A stretch of 64,000 nt of DNA from an uncultured Acetobacteraceae bacterium. GTDB taxonomy: Bacteria > Pseudomonadota > Alphaproteobacteria > Acetobacterales > Acetobacteraceae. The position numbers and the translations under genes are program-made. Of this stretch, positions 35,038-45,828 are shown piece by piece; the first letter of the stretch is position 1, and every line of letters starts with the position of its first letter. The stretch spans positions 1 through 64,000 of the forward strand of contig CALTUD010000005.1 of assembly GCA_943912335.1 (NCBI GenBank), in the 5' to 3' direction. Below the pieces are notes generated by a model that searched no databases, was not told the DNA's origin, and was given only the letters and a program-made list of their open reading frames with translations.

Positions 35038-36195
35038 ATGATGATAGACAAACACAGCGTTTTGTTGCCCGGCTTCGATGCGGCGGATGCCGTCTCCTAC
35101 CATTATGGCCAGTTCCCACCTCGCATCACGAACTACCAACGTCTCGTTCGACCGCTCTCAGCAGCGATGGCGTCGCTGGCGCGCTACGATCAAATGCTCA
35201 GAACCATGCATAGCAGCGAAATTCTGTTGGCACCTCTGCGCAGCCAAGAGGCCGTCATATCTTCGCGTATGGAGGGAACGGTCAGCACCCTCGACGAGGT
35301 GCTGCGCCTCGAGGCGGAACACGAAGCAGAGGGGGATGCCGCGCAACACAACGCCCGCAGTGAAGCGGTCGAGGTGTATCTCTATAGCCGCGCGATGCGG
35401 AACGCTCAGGCCTCTATGCGAGACGGTGCTCCGTTATCATCATGGCTCCTGAGATCGTCGCATCGAATGTTGTTGGGTTTCGGCCGTGGCGCCGCCCTGT
35501 CACCCGGTGAGTTCAAGCAAGAGCAGAACTTCCTGGCTGACCGCGCACGCCGCAAAATCCTGTTCGTGCCGATCGACCCCGCCGCGCTTCAGGACGGCAT
35601 CGATCGCCTTTTCGACTTCATGAACAATGAGGAATGGGAAATCCTCATTCGGACCGCCATTGCCCATCTTGAATTCGAGGCTCTCCATCCGTTCAAGGAC
35701 GGCAACGGTCGGATCGGGCGGATGATCATCCCGCTCATGCTGTGGAAACACGCTGCAATTTCAGAGCCTTGTTTCTACATCAGCGAGTTCTTCGAACAGA
35801 ACAAGGATGAATATATCGATCGTATGCGCGCCGTGTCGTCGCAGGGAGCCTGGGAGGAATGGATTCTGTTCTTCCTGCAGGCTCTAGACGCCCAGGCGCG
35901 GAAGAATCTCAGCAAGGCGGAGCAGATCAGGACACTCTACGACGACATGAAGAGCCGGTTCGCGACAATATTGTCGTCACGATGGACGATCCAGGCCCTG
36001 GATTTCATGTTCACGCGTCCCGTATTCAGAAACAACCAGTTCACGGGCCGGTCGGGGATTCCGGGACAGACCGCCCATAAATTCACTCGTGCCTTGCTGG
36101 AGGCGAACTTGATTAAAACCGTCGCGCCGTCGGCAGGGCGCCGTCCGGCACTCTATGCGTTCGAACCTCTGTTAGCTCTGATCCGAGAGTCTTAA
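35038..36195 (+). CDS. Fic family protein (AMPylase-type)
   Basis: 385 residues. The catalytic motif HPFKDGNGRIGR is at residues 217-228 with His217. The N-terminal inhibitory helix motif [S/T]xxxE[G/N] is present as SSRMEG at 75-80, which makes it a class II Fic that blocks its own ATP site with Glu79. Fic-N domain at about 30-120; a C-terminal winged-helix-like part at 300-385 (FTGRSGIPGQTAHKFTRALL). Such proteins add AMP (or other groups) to target hydroxyls. Base composition is visibly more AT-rich than both neighbours and the gene is 4 bp from a convergent gene, so it was probably inserted by transfer. Confidence 0.9.
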   Translation: MMIDKHSVLLPGFDAADAVSYHYGQFPPRITNYQRLVRPLSAAMASLARYDQMLRTMHSSEILLAPLRSQEAVISSRMEGTVSTLDEVLRLEAEHEAEGDAAQHNARSEAVEVYLYSRAMRNAQASMRDGAPLSSWLLRSSHRMLLGFGRGAALSPGEFKQEQNFLADRARRKILFVPIDPAALQDGIDRLFDFMNNEEWEILIRTAIAHLEFEALHPFKDGNGRIGRMIIPLMLWKHAAISEPCFYISEFFEQNKDEYIDRMRAVSSQGAWEEWILFFLQALDAQARKNLSKAEQIRTLYDDMKSRFATILSSRWTIQALDFMFTRPVFRNNQFTGRSGIPGQTAHKFTRALLEANLIKTVAPSAGRRPALYAFEPLLALIRES

Positions 36196-36199
36196 ACTC

Positions 36200-36510
36200 C
36201 TAGATCCGCTCGGAAATCTCCGCTTCCAGTGCTTCCAGCTTCTGTTCCAGCGCCCGGCGCGTTTCTTCGTCGGTGCCGAGCTTGTCCTCGAGGCCGGACA
36301 GGAAGGTGCTGCGGCAGCGATCGTGGCTCGCGTCCAGATCCTGCTCCGGCGAGCGCACGCCGGCCACGCAATCGAGATAGGCGTTGCGCAGTCCGGTCAG
36401 CGCCGGCTCGGAGGGGAGGGCAGACAGGATCTCGTCCAGACTCGATTCCACCCAGCCCGGCGCGGAGGGGACGTCCTCCGTCGTGCTCGGCCCTTGCGTT
36501 TCGTCCTGCA

Positions 36511-36514
<4 letters not shown>
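36200..36514 (-). CDS. Small hypothetical protein coupled to argF
   Basis: 104 residues from the first of two adjacent ATG codons (36514); the start overlaps the argF stop by 4 bp (ATGA). An acidic N-terminus ([20 protein letters not shown]) is followed by [19 protein letters not shown], and the last 30 residues, [20 protein letters not shown], form a short coiled coil. No signal peptide. Not recognised. The tight coupling after argD-argF suggests a role near arginine synthesis or simply a conserved read-through partner. Confidence 0.6.
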
Positions 36515-37511
<997 letters not shown>

Positions 37512-37515
<4 letters not shown>

Positions 37516-38729
37516 GATGCGGCCGCCAGGGCTGCGTCGGCGCCGTGCGGACGAACGCGCTCGGCCGCACGGGCCAGACGCGCGACCGCCTCGCGGCAAT
37601 CGGTCTCCGTTACCACCAGGGGCGGAATGATCCGCAGAACGTCGTCGCCCGCGCCCACCACCAGCAATTCTTCGGCCAGCGCAGCCGCCTGCATCTCGGC
37701 CACCGGCACGCGGCAGCGCAGACCCTGCATCAGCCCGGGCGCGGTTTCGTGCGACCGCACGGATTCGAACACGTCCGGGCGCGCCCGCACCAGCGCGTCC
37801 AGCTCGCGCTTCAGCAAGGCGCCGCGCGCCTGCACGCCGTCGAGGAAGCCGTCCGACAGCAAGACGTCCAGCACCGCGTTGCCGGCGGCGCAGGCGAGCG
37901 GATTGCCGCCGAAGGTGGTGCCGTGCGAACCGGCGGTGAGGTGCTGCGCCACCGCCTCGGTGGCCAGGATCGCGCCCAGCGGGAAGCCGCCGCCGATGCC
38001 TTTGGCCGTGCTGACCACATCCGGGCGCACATCGGCCCATTGATGCGCGAACAGCTTGCCGGTGCGTCCCATGCCGCTCTGCACCTCGTCGAAGCCGAGC
38101 AGCAGTCCGAACTCGTCGCAGGCGGCGCGCAACTCGCGCAGGAAGCGGATCGTGGCGGCATTCACGCCGCTTTCGCCCTGGATCGGCTCGACCATGATGC
38201 CGGCCGTCTGCGGCCCGATCGCGTCGCGCACGGCGTTCAGGTTGTTGAGCGGCGCATGCTTGAAGCCGGGCACGGGCTCGCCGAAGCCGGACAGGTATTT
38301 GGCGTTGCCGGTGGCCGACAGCATCGCCAGCGTGCGGCCATGAAAGGCGCCGTTGAAGCAGATGATCTCCGTGCGCTCGCCATGGCCGGTGGCGGCCTGG
38401 GCGCGGCGGATCATCTTCACCATGCCTTCATTGGCTTCCGCGCCGGAATTGCAGAAGAACACGCTGTCGGCGAAGCTGTTCTCCACCAGACGGGCGGCCA
38501 GACGCTCGGCCTGCGGCACGCGATAGAGATTGGAGACGTGCATCACCCGTGCCGCCTGTTCGGCGATCGCGGCGACCAGATGGGGATGGCCGTGCCCGAG
38601 CGAGGAGGTCGCGATGCCGGCGCCGAAATCCAGGAATCGTCGTCCGTCCGCCGCATACAGCCAGGCGCCTTCGCCCCGCTCGAAAGCGAGATCGGCACGG
38701 TTGTAGGTGGGCATCAGCGGAGCGATCAT
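37512..38729 (-). CDS. argD: Acetylornithine/succinyldiaminopimelate aminotransferase
   Basis: 405 residues from ATG 38729; the longer frame upstream is not conserved in character. PLP enzyme of class [16 protein letters not shown] (phosphate loop), [16 protein letters not shown] (Asp to the ring) and the Schiff-base lysine in [14 protein letters not shown]. It makes N-acetylornithine and may also serve lysine synthesis. GAGGAG lies upstream of the ATG. First gene of a three-gene overlapping operon with argF. Confidence 0.93.
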
Positions 38730-38890
38730 CTCGACTACTTTCTCCTCGCACGGTTCGCCGCGCGAGGCTCCGGGGGTAGAGGGTTGAAGCAAACAACAAG
38801 AGTGCCGGTGGCTTCCGCCGCAAGTCAAACCGCGAATGCGAGGCCCAGCCCCGCATCCGGCTCGATTCCGGCCTTTACGGACGTCTTTCT

Positions 38891-39691
38891 GTGAAGGCCC
38901 GGGGCAGCTTGTGGGATGCGGGGGACGGCACCTCCGGAACCGCGCGCGCCGATGCTGCGGCCTCCGACCGGACCCGCACGGGCTGGGACGCATCGGACGC
39001 CGCGCCCGAACCGGCTTCGCCGACCGTGCCGTCTGCGGCCGTCGTTCCGAACGCCGCCCCCGTGCGCAAACGGGCGCGGAACCGCCCGCCCGCCCGGTCC
39101 GGCGAACCGGTCGATCCCGGCCCCGCGCCTCATGCCGGGCGTCTGCGCGACGCGGCTCTGGCGCATCTGGCCCGGTTCGCCGCCACCGAGGCGGGTCTGG
39201 TGCGTGTTCTGGACCGCAAGATCGCGCGCTGGAGCCGGCAGGCGGCCGCGGCGGGGCGCGCTTCAGACGAGATAGCCGCTGCGGTGCGCGAGGCCAGGGA
39301 GGCGGTGCGCACCGTCGCCGGGTCGCTCGCGGGGGCCAAGGTGGTGGACGATGCGGCCTTCGCCGAATCCCGCGCCCGCTCGCTCAGCCGGGGCGGCCGC
39401 TCCCGCCGCGCGATCGGCGCGCATCTGGCCGGGCGCGGCGTGGCGCCGGAGCTGATCGAGACCGCGCTGGAGGGGGCGGCGGGCAGCGATCTGCAATCCG
39501 CCGTCCTGCAGGCGCGGAAGCGGCGCGTCGGGCCGTTCGGCGATCCGGCCGCGCTGGATGATCCCGCCGCCTGGAACAAGGCCCTGAGCGCCCTGGCCCG
39601 CGCCGGCTTCGACCGCGACACCGCCGAACGCGCCTTGCGGATGGACCCGGAAGAAGCCGAAGCCTTGGTGCTGGCGCGGCATGCGATGTAG
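38891..39691 (+). CDS. recX: RecX-family regulatory protein with long N-terminal extension
   Basis: 266 residues from GTG 38891. The RecX core covers about residues 85-260: ALAHLARFAATEAGLVRVLDRKI-type first repeat, DDAAFAESRARSLSRGGRS in the middle and RRAIGAHLAGRGVAPELIE, then MDPEEAEA near the end. RecX inhibits RecA filament growth. The first 80 residues are Ala/Pro/Arg-rich, unusual for RecX (about 150-190 residues), and may be disordered or mis-started; the frame stays open 18 codons further upstream. No recA gene is adjacent. Confidence 0.75.
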   Translation: MKARGSLWDAGDGTSGTARADAAASDRTRTGWDASDAAPEPASPTVPSAAVVPNAAPVRKRARNRPPARSGEPVDPGPAPHAGRLRDAALAHLARFAATEAGLVRVLDRKIARWSRQAAAAGRASDEIAAAVREAREAVRTVAGSLAGAKVVDDAAFAESRARSLSRGGRSRRAIGAHLAGRGVAPELIETALEGAAGSDLQSAVLQARKRRVGPFGDPAALDDPAAWNKALSALARAGFDRDTAERALRMDPEEAEALVLARHAM

Positions 39692-39805
39692 CGTTTCCGG
39701 TGGCGGGGCGGCGACAAGGCTTGCAAGCCGGCGCGGACGGTTCCATGTCGTGGACCCAATGTGTGTGCGGCGATCGCCGGCGCGCCAAACGGAATCGAGG
39801 GCGTC

Positions 39806-40108
39806 ATGGGTAGCTTGAGCATCTGGCACTGGTTGATCGTTCTGGTGGTCGTGCTGGTGCTGTTCGGCGGCGGCTCCAAGATCAGCGGGCTGATGGGCGA
39901 CTTCGCCAAGGGCATCAAGTCGTTCAAGCGCAACATGGCTGATGACGAGTCCATGGAGCACGGCCAGCCGAACCAGCCTGCAGCGCCGCCGCCTCTGGTC
40001 GGCCAGCATCAGGCCGCGCAGCCGGGCGCCTATCAGCAGCCGCCGCAGAACTACGCCGCGCCGGGCAACGCCTATCCGCAGCAGCCGCCGGCCAGCCCGC
40101 ACAACTGA
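39806..40108 (+). CDS. tatA: Sec-independent translocase protein TatA
   Basis: 100 residues from ATG 39806. A single N-terminal membrane helix ([20 protein letters not shown]) ends in the Phe-Gly hinge and is followed by the amphipathic helix [19 protein letters not shown]. The C-terminal half is a Gln/Pro/Ala-rich disordered tail ([19 protein letters not shown]). TatA forms the pore of the twin-arginine translocase. tatB and tatC are not next to it, so it is a detached tatA. Confidence 0.9.
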   Translation: MGSLSIWHWLIVLVVVLVLFGGGSKISGLMGDFAKGIKSFKRNMADDESMEHGQPNQPAAPPPLVGQHQAAQPGAYQQPPQNYAAPGNAYPQQPPASPHN

Positions 40109-40220
40109 GCCCGTGGCCCGCGAGGGCCGCGATGTCCGACCCGTTCGCGCTTCCGGGCAACCTGCCCCGGACGCGTTTCCGTGACCGACCGACACCGTTC
40201 TCGCCGCGAAAGGAGCGATC

Positions 40221-40772
40221 ATGAGCCTTCTCACCGTCTACAAGGACGATGCCCCGGGCGTCGCCGTGATCAGCACCGAGGACGGCGCGGAGATCGCCGC
40301 GACCCTGGCGGAGATCGGCGTGCGGTTCGAGCGCTGGGAGTCGCCGGTGGTCTTGGCCGATGACGCGGATTCCGAGACCGTTCTGGCCGCCTATCGTCCG
40401 TTCCTCGACAAGCTGATGGGCGAAAGCGGGGCTGGAAGCGCCGACGTGATCCGCATCGGCGCGCATACGCCGAACAAGGAGGCGCTGCGGGCCAAGTTCC
40501 TGAGCGAGCACACCCATAGCGAGGACGAGGTGCGCTTCTTCGTGCGCGGCGCCGGCTCGTTCATCCTGCATGTGGACGGCAAGATCTACGACGCGCATTG
40601 CGTGCAGGGCGATCTGATCTCCGTGCCCACCGGCATCAAGCACTGGTTCGACGCTGGCGAGACGCCCGAGGTGACGGCGCTGCGCGTGTTCACCGACACC
40701 ACCGGCTGGATCGCCAACTATACCGGCGACGACGTGGCCGAGCGTTTCCCGGCGCGGTTCGCCGCGCGATGA
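40221..40772 (+). CDS. mtnD: Acireductone dioxygenase
   Basis: 183 residues. Metal ligands in HTHSEDEVRFFV (two His and Glu) and the third His in PTGIKHWFDAG, all typical of ARD cupins. With iron it makes the 2-oxoacid precursor of methionine, with nickel an off-pathway product releasing CO. Strong ribosome-binding site AAAGGAG. It overlaps mtnC by 4 bp. The salvage genes mtnA, mtnB and mtnK are not in the window. Confidence 0.93.
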   Translation: MSLLTVYKDDAPGVAVISTEDGAEIAATLAEIGVRFERWESPVVLADDADSETVLAAYRPFLDKLMGESGAGSADVIRIGAHTPNKEALRAKFLSEHTHSEDEVRFFVRGAGSFILHVDGKIYDAHCVQGDLISVPTGIKHWFDAGETPEVTALRVFTDTTGWIANYTGDDVAERFPARFAAR

Positions 40773-41473
40773 GCGCGATCCGCGCCGTTCTGACCGATAT
40801 CGAGGGCACCACCACGCCGATCGCCTTCGTGCATCGCGTGCTGTTTCCTTATGCCCGTCAGGCTCTGCCCGCTCTGGTGGGCAAGCGCGCGGACGAGAAG
40901 CCGGTGGCCGATGCGCTGGACGAGGTGCGCCGGATCGCGCCGGGCGCCGATCCGCTGACGCAGCTGCTGAGCTGGATGGATGAGGACGCCAAGATCGGTC
41001 CGCTGAAGATCTTGCAGGGCATCACCTGGCGCGACGGCTACGAGGCCGGTCTGCTGAAGGCCGAGATCTATCCCGACGTGTCGGCTGCCTTGCGCGCCTG
41101 GAACGGGAACGGCGTGCGTCTGGCGGTGTATTCCTCCGGTTCGGTGGAAGCGCAGCATCTGATCTTCCGCAACGGGCCGGACGGCGATCTGACCCCGCTC
41201 TTCGACGGTTTCTTCGACACCGAGGTCGGCGCCAAGCGGGAAACGAACTCCTACCGGACCATTGCCGGACGGCTCGGCCTGCCGCCGGAGGAGATCCTGT
41301 TCCTGTCCGATATCGAGGCCGAGCTCGATGCGGCGGCAGAAGCCGGTCTGCGCTGCTGCCAGCTGGTCAGATCCGAGGACGGTACCGTCGCCTCCACCCG
41401 CCATCCGGTCGCGTCGGATTTCGCCGCCGTGTCCGCGCATTTCGGCCTGCCCGGAGCCTTGCCCGCCGCATGA
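40769..41473 (+). CDS. mtnC: Enolase-phosphatase MtnC
   Basis: 234 residues from ATG 40769. HAD phosphatase of the E1 type: AVLTDIEGTTTPIAFVHRVL is the signature N-terminus, with the nucleophile Asp9; YSSGSVEAQHLIF is motif II, and FLSDIEAELDAAAEAG motif IV. It enolises and dephosphorylates diketo-methylthiopentyl phosphate to acireductone, the substrate of MtnD. Overlaps mtnD by 4 bp and ribF by 4 bp. Confidence 0.92.
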   Translation: MSAIRAVLTDIEGTTTPIAFVHRVLFPYARQALPALVGKRADEKPVADALDEVRRIAPGADPLTQLLSWMDEDAKIGPLKILQGITWRDGYEAGLLKAEIYPDVSAALRAWNGNGVRLAVYSSGSVEAQHLIFRNGPDGDLTPLFDGFFDTEVGAKRETNSYRTIAGRLGLPPEEILFLSDIEAELDAAAEAGLRCCQLVRSEDGTVASTRHPVASDFAAVSAHFGLPGALPAA

Positions 41474-42408
41474 CCGTGCTGCACCGGACCTGGCGCGACG
41501 TGCCGGAGGAAGCGCGCGGCGCCATTCTCGCTCTCGGCAATTTCGACGGCGTGCACCGTGGCCATGTGCATCTGCTGCGCGCTCTGCATGCGGCGCGCCC
41601 GGACCGGCCGCTCGGCGTGCTCACCTTCGAGCCGCACCCGCGCGAATTGTTCCGCCCCGAGGACCCGCCGTTCCGTCTCAGCCTGTCCGCCGAGCGCTTC
41701 GACGTTCTGCGCCGCCACGGCGTGGCGCATGTGTTCGAGGTGCCGTTCGACCGCGACTTCTCCCTGCTGACGCCGGAGCAGTTCGTGGAAGAGGTGCTTC
41801 ATCGCGGCATCGGCGCGGTGCATCTCGCCTGCGGGGCGGATTTCGCCTACGGCCACCGCCGGGGCGGGGACGTGTCCACGCTCGCCGACCATGCAGAGCG
41901 CCTCGGCATCGGTCTGACCGTGGTGCCGGCCCTGGCCGATTCGGGCGGCCCGTTCTCGTCGTCGCGCATCCGGCGCGCGCTTCAGGACGGCTATCCCGAA
42001 CGCGCCACCGAGGAGCTGGGGCGGCCCTGGGCGGTGCGCGGCATCGTCGCGCATGGCGACAAGCGCGGTCGTCTGCTCGGCTTTCCCACCGCCAACGTGG
42101 CGCTGGGCCGGCATCTGGAACCGGCGCGCGGCGTCTATGCCGCCACCGTCAGGCTGCCGGACGGCACGTCGCGCCACGGCGTCGCCAATATCGGCCGGCG
42201 CCCCACCGTGGCCGACACGACGGAAAGCCGGCTCGAGGTGAACCTGTTCGAGTTCGATGGCGATCTCTACGACCAGGAGATCTGCGTCTCGCTGCATACG
42301 TTGTTGCGGGCGGAGAAGCGCTTCGACGGGCTGGACGCGCTGAAGGCGCAGATCGCCGCCGATGCCGACTGGGCGCGGACCTACCTCCAGCAGCACGCGC
42401 CGTTCTGA
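41470..42408 (+). CDS. ribF: Bifunctional riboflavin kinase/FAD synthetase
   Basis: 312 residues. The N-terminal nucleotidyltransferase domain has LALGNFDGVHRGH and FSSSRIRRAL; the C-terminal flavokinase domain begins near residue 180 with RGRLLGFPTANVAL and GVANIGRRPTV. It makes FMN and then FAD from riboflavin and ATP. Its start overlaps mtnC by 4 bp, an unusual partner; in many genomes ribF sits ahead of ileS and lspA, which here come next after two glycan-type genes. Confidence 0.95.
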   Translation: MTVLHRTWRDVPEEARGAILALGNFDGVHRGHVHLLRALHAARPDRPLGVLTFEPHPRELFRPEDPPFRLSLSAERFDVLRRHGVAHVFEVPFDRDFSLLTPEQFVEEVLHRGIGAVHLACGADFAYGHRRGGDVSTLADHAERLGIGLTVVPALADSGGPFSSSRIRRALQDGYPERATEELGRPWAVRGIVAHGDKRGRLLGFPTANVALGRHLEPARGVYAATVRLPDGTSRHGVANIGRRPTVADTTESRLEVNLFEFDGDLYDQEICVSLHTLLRAEKRFDGLDALKAQIAADADWARTYLQQHAPF

Positions 42409-42410
42409 CC

Positions 42411-44462
42411 GTGCTGTCGGCGTGGCGCCAGAACACGCGCTTTCTCCAGGCGGCGCTGTCGGCCGCCCGTGATGCCGATCTGGTCACGATCGACGTGTTC
42501 GACACCGCGCTCACCCGGAGCGTCGACAGCCCGGCCGATCTGTTTGCCGAGATCGAGCGCCGTCTGCGCGGTGAGATCGGCGCCGTCGCGGACGGGTTCG
42601 CACTGGAGCGGGAAGCGGCGGAGCGCACGGCGCGTCTGAACGCGCAGGCGTTGCACGGCGCGGAGGAGATCGACCACGAGGCCATCCTCGACCGTCTGCC
42701 CGGCCGCCTGTCGCCCTGGCGCGCTCTGATCCGCCGGCTGGAGCTGGACAGCGAAACGGATGCGCTGATGCCGGTGCCGGATCTGCTGGAGCTGACCCGG
42801 ACTCTGACGGAAGTGGGCACGTCCTTCGCCTTCGTTTCCGACATGTATCTGCCGCCCGACTTCCTTCGCGCGCGCCTCGAAGCGTCCGGCTTCGGGCTCG
42901 GCGAAGGGCTGTTCGTGTCGTCGGATACCGGCGCCACCAAGGCCACCGGGCGGATCTGGCCGGTGCTGGCGCGGCGTTTTCCCGGTGCGCGCATCCTGCA
43001 TGTCGGCGACGACCGGCATGCCGATATCGACCGGCCGCGTGCCTTCGGCGTCGCGACGCTGCCTTATCTCCGCGCCCGCTCGTCGCGCCGCACCGCCTTG
43101 CCGCTGTCGCCCGCGTCGTTGCCGTTCTCCCGCGCCCGGCGCGCGCAGGTGCTCGTTTCGCGCGCCGACCCGGATGCGGTGTCGGCCGAAACGGCGTTCT
43201 GGCACGCGCTCGGCACCGTCTGGGGTGGGATCGTGCTGTCCGGTTTCGTGCGCTGGCTGGAAGCGCGCGTGGTGCGGCACCGGATCGGGCAGCTCCTGTT
43301 CTGCGCCCGCGACGGCTGGCTGATCCATCGCGCCTGGCGCGAGTCCGGCGCCGCCGCGCGCACCGGGATCGACGGCCTTTATTTCGAGGTGGCGCGCCGG
43401 CCGCTCAATCTGGCCTGCGGTTTCGTCCGTGGCGCGCCGGGGCGGCTCGATCAGGCGCTGCTCGGCTTCCTGGCCAGCAGCGACGGCACGCTTACGGTCA
43501 GGACGGCGCTGCGCCGTGCCGGGCTCGACGGCATTCCGGCCCTGGTGGACGACGCGCGGACGCAGTTCGGCGATCTGGAAACCCGTCTGGTCTGGCCGGA
43601 CGGGACCGGCCGCTTCGAGCATCTGCTCCAGGCCCATTCCAGCGAGGTGCATGCGGCGCTCGGCCCGCATCATGCCGCGCTGATGGGCTATCTGCGTCAG
43701 ACCGGCGTCCTGGAGGGCGGGCGCGTCGGGCTGGTCGATCTGGGCTGGCACGGGACCATGCAACGTTCGCTGCGCACCCTGCTGGACGATGCCGGCGCCG
43801 CCACCGAACTGCATGGTTTCTATTACGGGCTCTGGCCGGCGGCCATCAACAACCGCGCCGGCGGCGGCCCCGCCGACAGCGCCTTCGCGTCCGATTTCGA
43901 GCCTCCGGAAGAGCGGCCCGAACTGACCGACGCGGTGGAGATCCTGGAGGAGCTGCACACCGCGCCGCACGGCACCGTGCTGGGTTATGAGCCGGACGAA
44001 AACGGGCGCTGGCAGGCCGTCACCGCCGAGGATGCCGATGGCGCGGCGCAGTTCGCGCGTGCGAGCGCACCGTTCCAGGCGGGTTGCCTCGAGACCGTGC
44101 GCCGTTTGTTCGAGACCGGGCGCTGCGGGGCGCTCGTGCTGGACGAGATCACCCCCGAGGTGGTGCGCGCCACGCTCGCCGCCGTCACCTTATCGCCGGA
44201 TGCGGACGAGCTGCGTCTTCTGGGCGGTCTCGGCCACCACGCCACCTTCGATCACGATGGCTACAAGACCCTGGTGCCGTCCGGCGCCGTGCCGAGCAGC
44301 GCCGAAGCGCGGACGGCGGCGCTGCGCTCCTGCGGCTGGCGCATGGGAACGGTGCTGGGCTGGCTTGATCGCGTGGATCCGGCGGAGGCGCCCGAGCTGA
44401 AAGCCTGGGTGCGTCACATGATGGGGCATTACGGCGCGCGCGTTCTCGGCCGGTTCGGATAG
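42411..44462 (+). CDS. HAD-like hydrolase of the COG5610 type
   Basis: 683 residues from GTG 42411, 2 bp after the ribF stop. The N-terminal HAD domain has TIDVFDTALTR (motif I, Asp nucleophile), FVSDMYLPPDF and LHVGDDRHADI (motif IV). The central and C-terminal parts carry QLLFCARDGWLIHRAW and GLVDLGWHGTMQRSLR, both typical of COG5610 proteins found in polysaccharide loci. Their function is not known; a role in handling sugar phosphates or glycan precursors is usually inferred. The next gene is a GT2 glycosyltransferase. Confidence 0.75.
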   Translation: MLSAWRQNTRFLQAALSAARDADLVTIDVFDTALTRSVDSPADLFAEIERRLRGEIGAVADGFALEREAAERTARLNAQALHGAEEIDHEAILDRLPGRLSPWRALIRRLELDSETDALMPVPDLLELTRTLTEVGTSFAFVSDMYLPPDFLRARLEASGFGLGEGLFVSSDTGATKATGRIWPVLARRFPGARILHVGDDRHADIDRPRAFGVATLPYLRARSSRRTALPLSPASLPFSRARRAQVLVSRADPDAVSAETAFWHALGTVWGGIVLSGFVRWLEARVVRHRIGQLLFCARDGWLIHRAWRESGAAARTGIDGLYFEVARRPLNLACGFVRGAPGRLDQALLGFLASSDGTLTVRTALRRAGLDGIPALVDDARTQFGDLETRLVWPDGTGRFEHLLQAHSSEVHAALGPHHAALMGYLRQTGVLEGGRVGLVDLGWHGTMQRSLRTLLDDAGAATELHGFYYGLWPAAINNRAGGGPADSAFASDFEPPEERPELTDAVEILEELHTAPHGTVLGYEPDENGRWQAVTAEDADGAAQFARASAPFQAGCLETVRRLFETGRCGALVLDEITPEVVRATLAAVTLSPDADELRLLGGLGHHATFDHDGYKTLVPSGAVPSSAEARTAALRSCGWRMGTVLGWLDRVDPAEAPELKAWVRHMMGHYGARVLGRFG

Positions 44463-44580
44463 GACGGCGCCCGATCGCGCCCAGAGCGGCGTTCTTCGGT
44501 GTCTCTGGACGGTATTCTTTATTCGTTCGGTTGGCTGATGGTCTGGACCCGGCCCCGGCCGGGACGTTTCGAGGGGTCGC

Positions 44581-45681
44581 ATGGTCAACTCTGCTTCGAG
44601 CCTGTCTCCCATGCGCCCGGACGCGACCGGGGGCTCCGTCGCGATCCTGATGCGCACCCGGGACCGGCCGGTCCTGCTCGCGCGCGCCTTCGCCAGCGTG
44701 CTGTCGCAGCGCTGCGACGACTGGCATCTGTTCGTGGTCAATGACGGCGGCGATCCCGCACCCGTGGATGCGCTGGCGGCGCGGCACGAGACCGGGTTTC
44801 TCGGCCGCATCACCGTTCTGCACCACGCCGAGCCGCTCGGACGCCAGGGCGCCGCCAATGCTGCCCTGGCATCGGTGCAGCGGAGCGGCGGGTTCAACCA
44901 CATCGCCGTGCATGACGACGACGATAGCTGGCACCCGGATTTCCTGCGCCTCACCACGCAATGGCTGTCCCGGCCGGAGCATGCCGGGTTCGTCGGCGTG
45001 CTGACCCATTGGACCATCGTGCGGGAGCGTCTCGACCGCACGGAGGTGCGCGAGACCGATCGCGAGTCGGCCGTGTTCGACATGCCCGTCCTGGCGTTCG
45101 ACGCCATGCTCGGCCGCAACCGCGTGCCGAGCATCGCCTTCGTGTTCCGGAGCGATGCGGTGAGGCGGGCGGGATCGTTCGATGCCGCCCTGCCGGTGCT
45201 GGAGGACTGGGATTTCCTGCTGCGCCTGCTCGTTCTCGGCGATATCGGCGTTCTGCCGCGACCGCTCAGCTTCTATCACCTGCGCGACGCCGACACGCTG
45301 CCCGCCTATCTGAACAGCGCCGATGACGCCGCCTCGCCGCACGACGTGCAGTTTGTGCGCTATCGCAACGACCGCCTGCGTATCCTGGCCGAAACCGATC
45401 CGGGCGCGCTGGCGGTGATCGGCACGCTGGGCAGCCGGGCCGAGCGCTATCACGAGCAGGCCGAGCTTCAGCACGGGAAGATCCTGGCCAATCTGGACCG
45501 GAACGGGCTCTGGGGCCATGCGCGGCACGAGGATCTGCAACATCGTCTGATCCGCGTCGAACACGCGCTGGAGCGCCTCGAAGCCGGCCTCGCGGCGCTA
45601 GCGTCGCGCCCGCCGGAGCGGTCCCTGGTCGAGCGCGCCCTGCGCCGCCTCCTGGCGCGGTGGCGCCGCCTCCGCGCCTGA
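44581..45681 (+). CDS. Family 2 glycosyltransferase
   Basis: 366 residues; GAGGGG 6 bp before the ATG is a good ribosome-binding site. GT-A fold motifs: VAILMRTRDRP at the start, FVVNDGGD, and the DxD-like cluster VHDDDDSWHPD at about residue 103-113; EDWDFLLRLLVLGD is the acceptor-side motif. The C-terminal 80 residues are coiled-coil-like and basic, perhaps for membrane contact. It adds a sugar to an envelope glycan; sugar and acceptor unknown. Probably transcribed with the HAD gene upstream. Confidence 0.85.
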   Translation: MVNSASSLSPMRPDATGGSVAILMRTRDRPVLLARAFASVLSQRCDDWHLFVVNDGGDPAPVDALAARHETGFLGRITVLHHAEPLGRQGAANAALASVQRSGGFNHIAVHDDDDSWHPDFLRLTTQWLSRPEHAGFVGVLTHWTIVRERLDRTEVRETDRESAVFDMPVLAFDAMLGRNRVPSIAFVFRSDAVRRAGSFDAALPVLEDWDFLLRLLVLGDIGVLPRPLSFYHLRDADTLPAYLNSADDAASPHDVQFVRYRNDRLRILAETDPGALAVIGTLGSRAERYHEQAELQHGKILANLDRNGLWGHARHEDLQHRLIRVEHALERLEAGLAALASRPPERSLVERALRRLLARWRRLRA

Positions 45682-45828
45682 GCCGCCCGCGCGCATGACC
45701 GGCCCCGGCGCGGCGTCGATTGACCGCGAGCGCCGCCGTTCCGCATAAGAACCGGCTTCATTATCCGTTCTTCCCGGGTTGCGGCGGCTTCAGGGCCGCC
45801 TCCGGCCCGCTTCGGCTCAGAGACCAGA

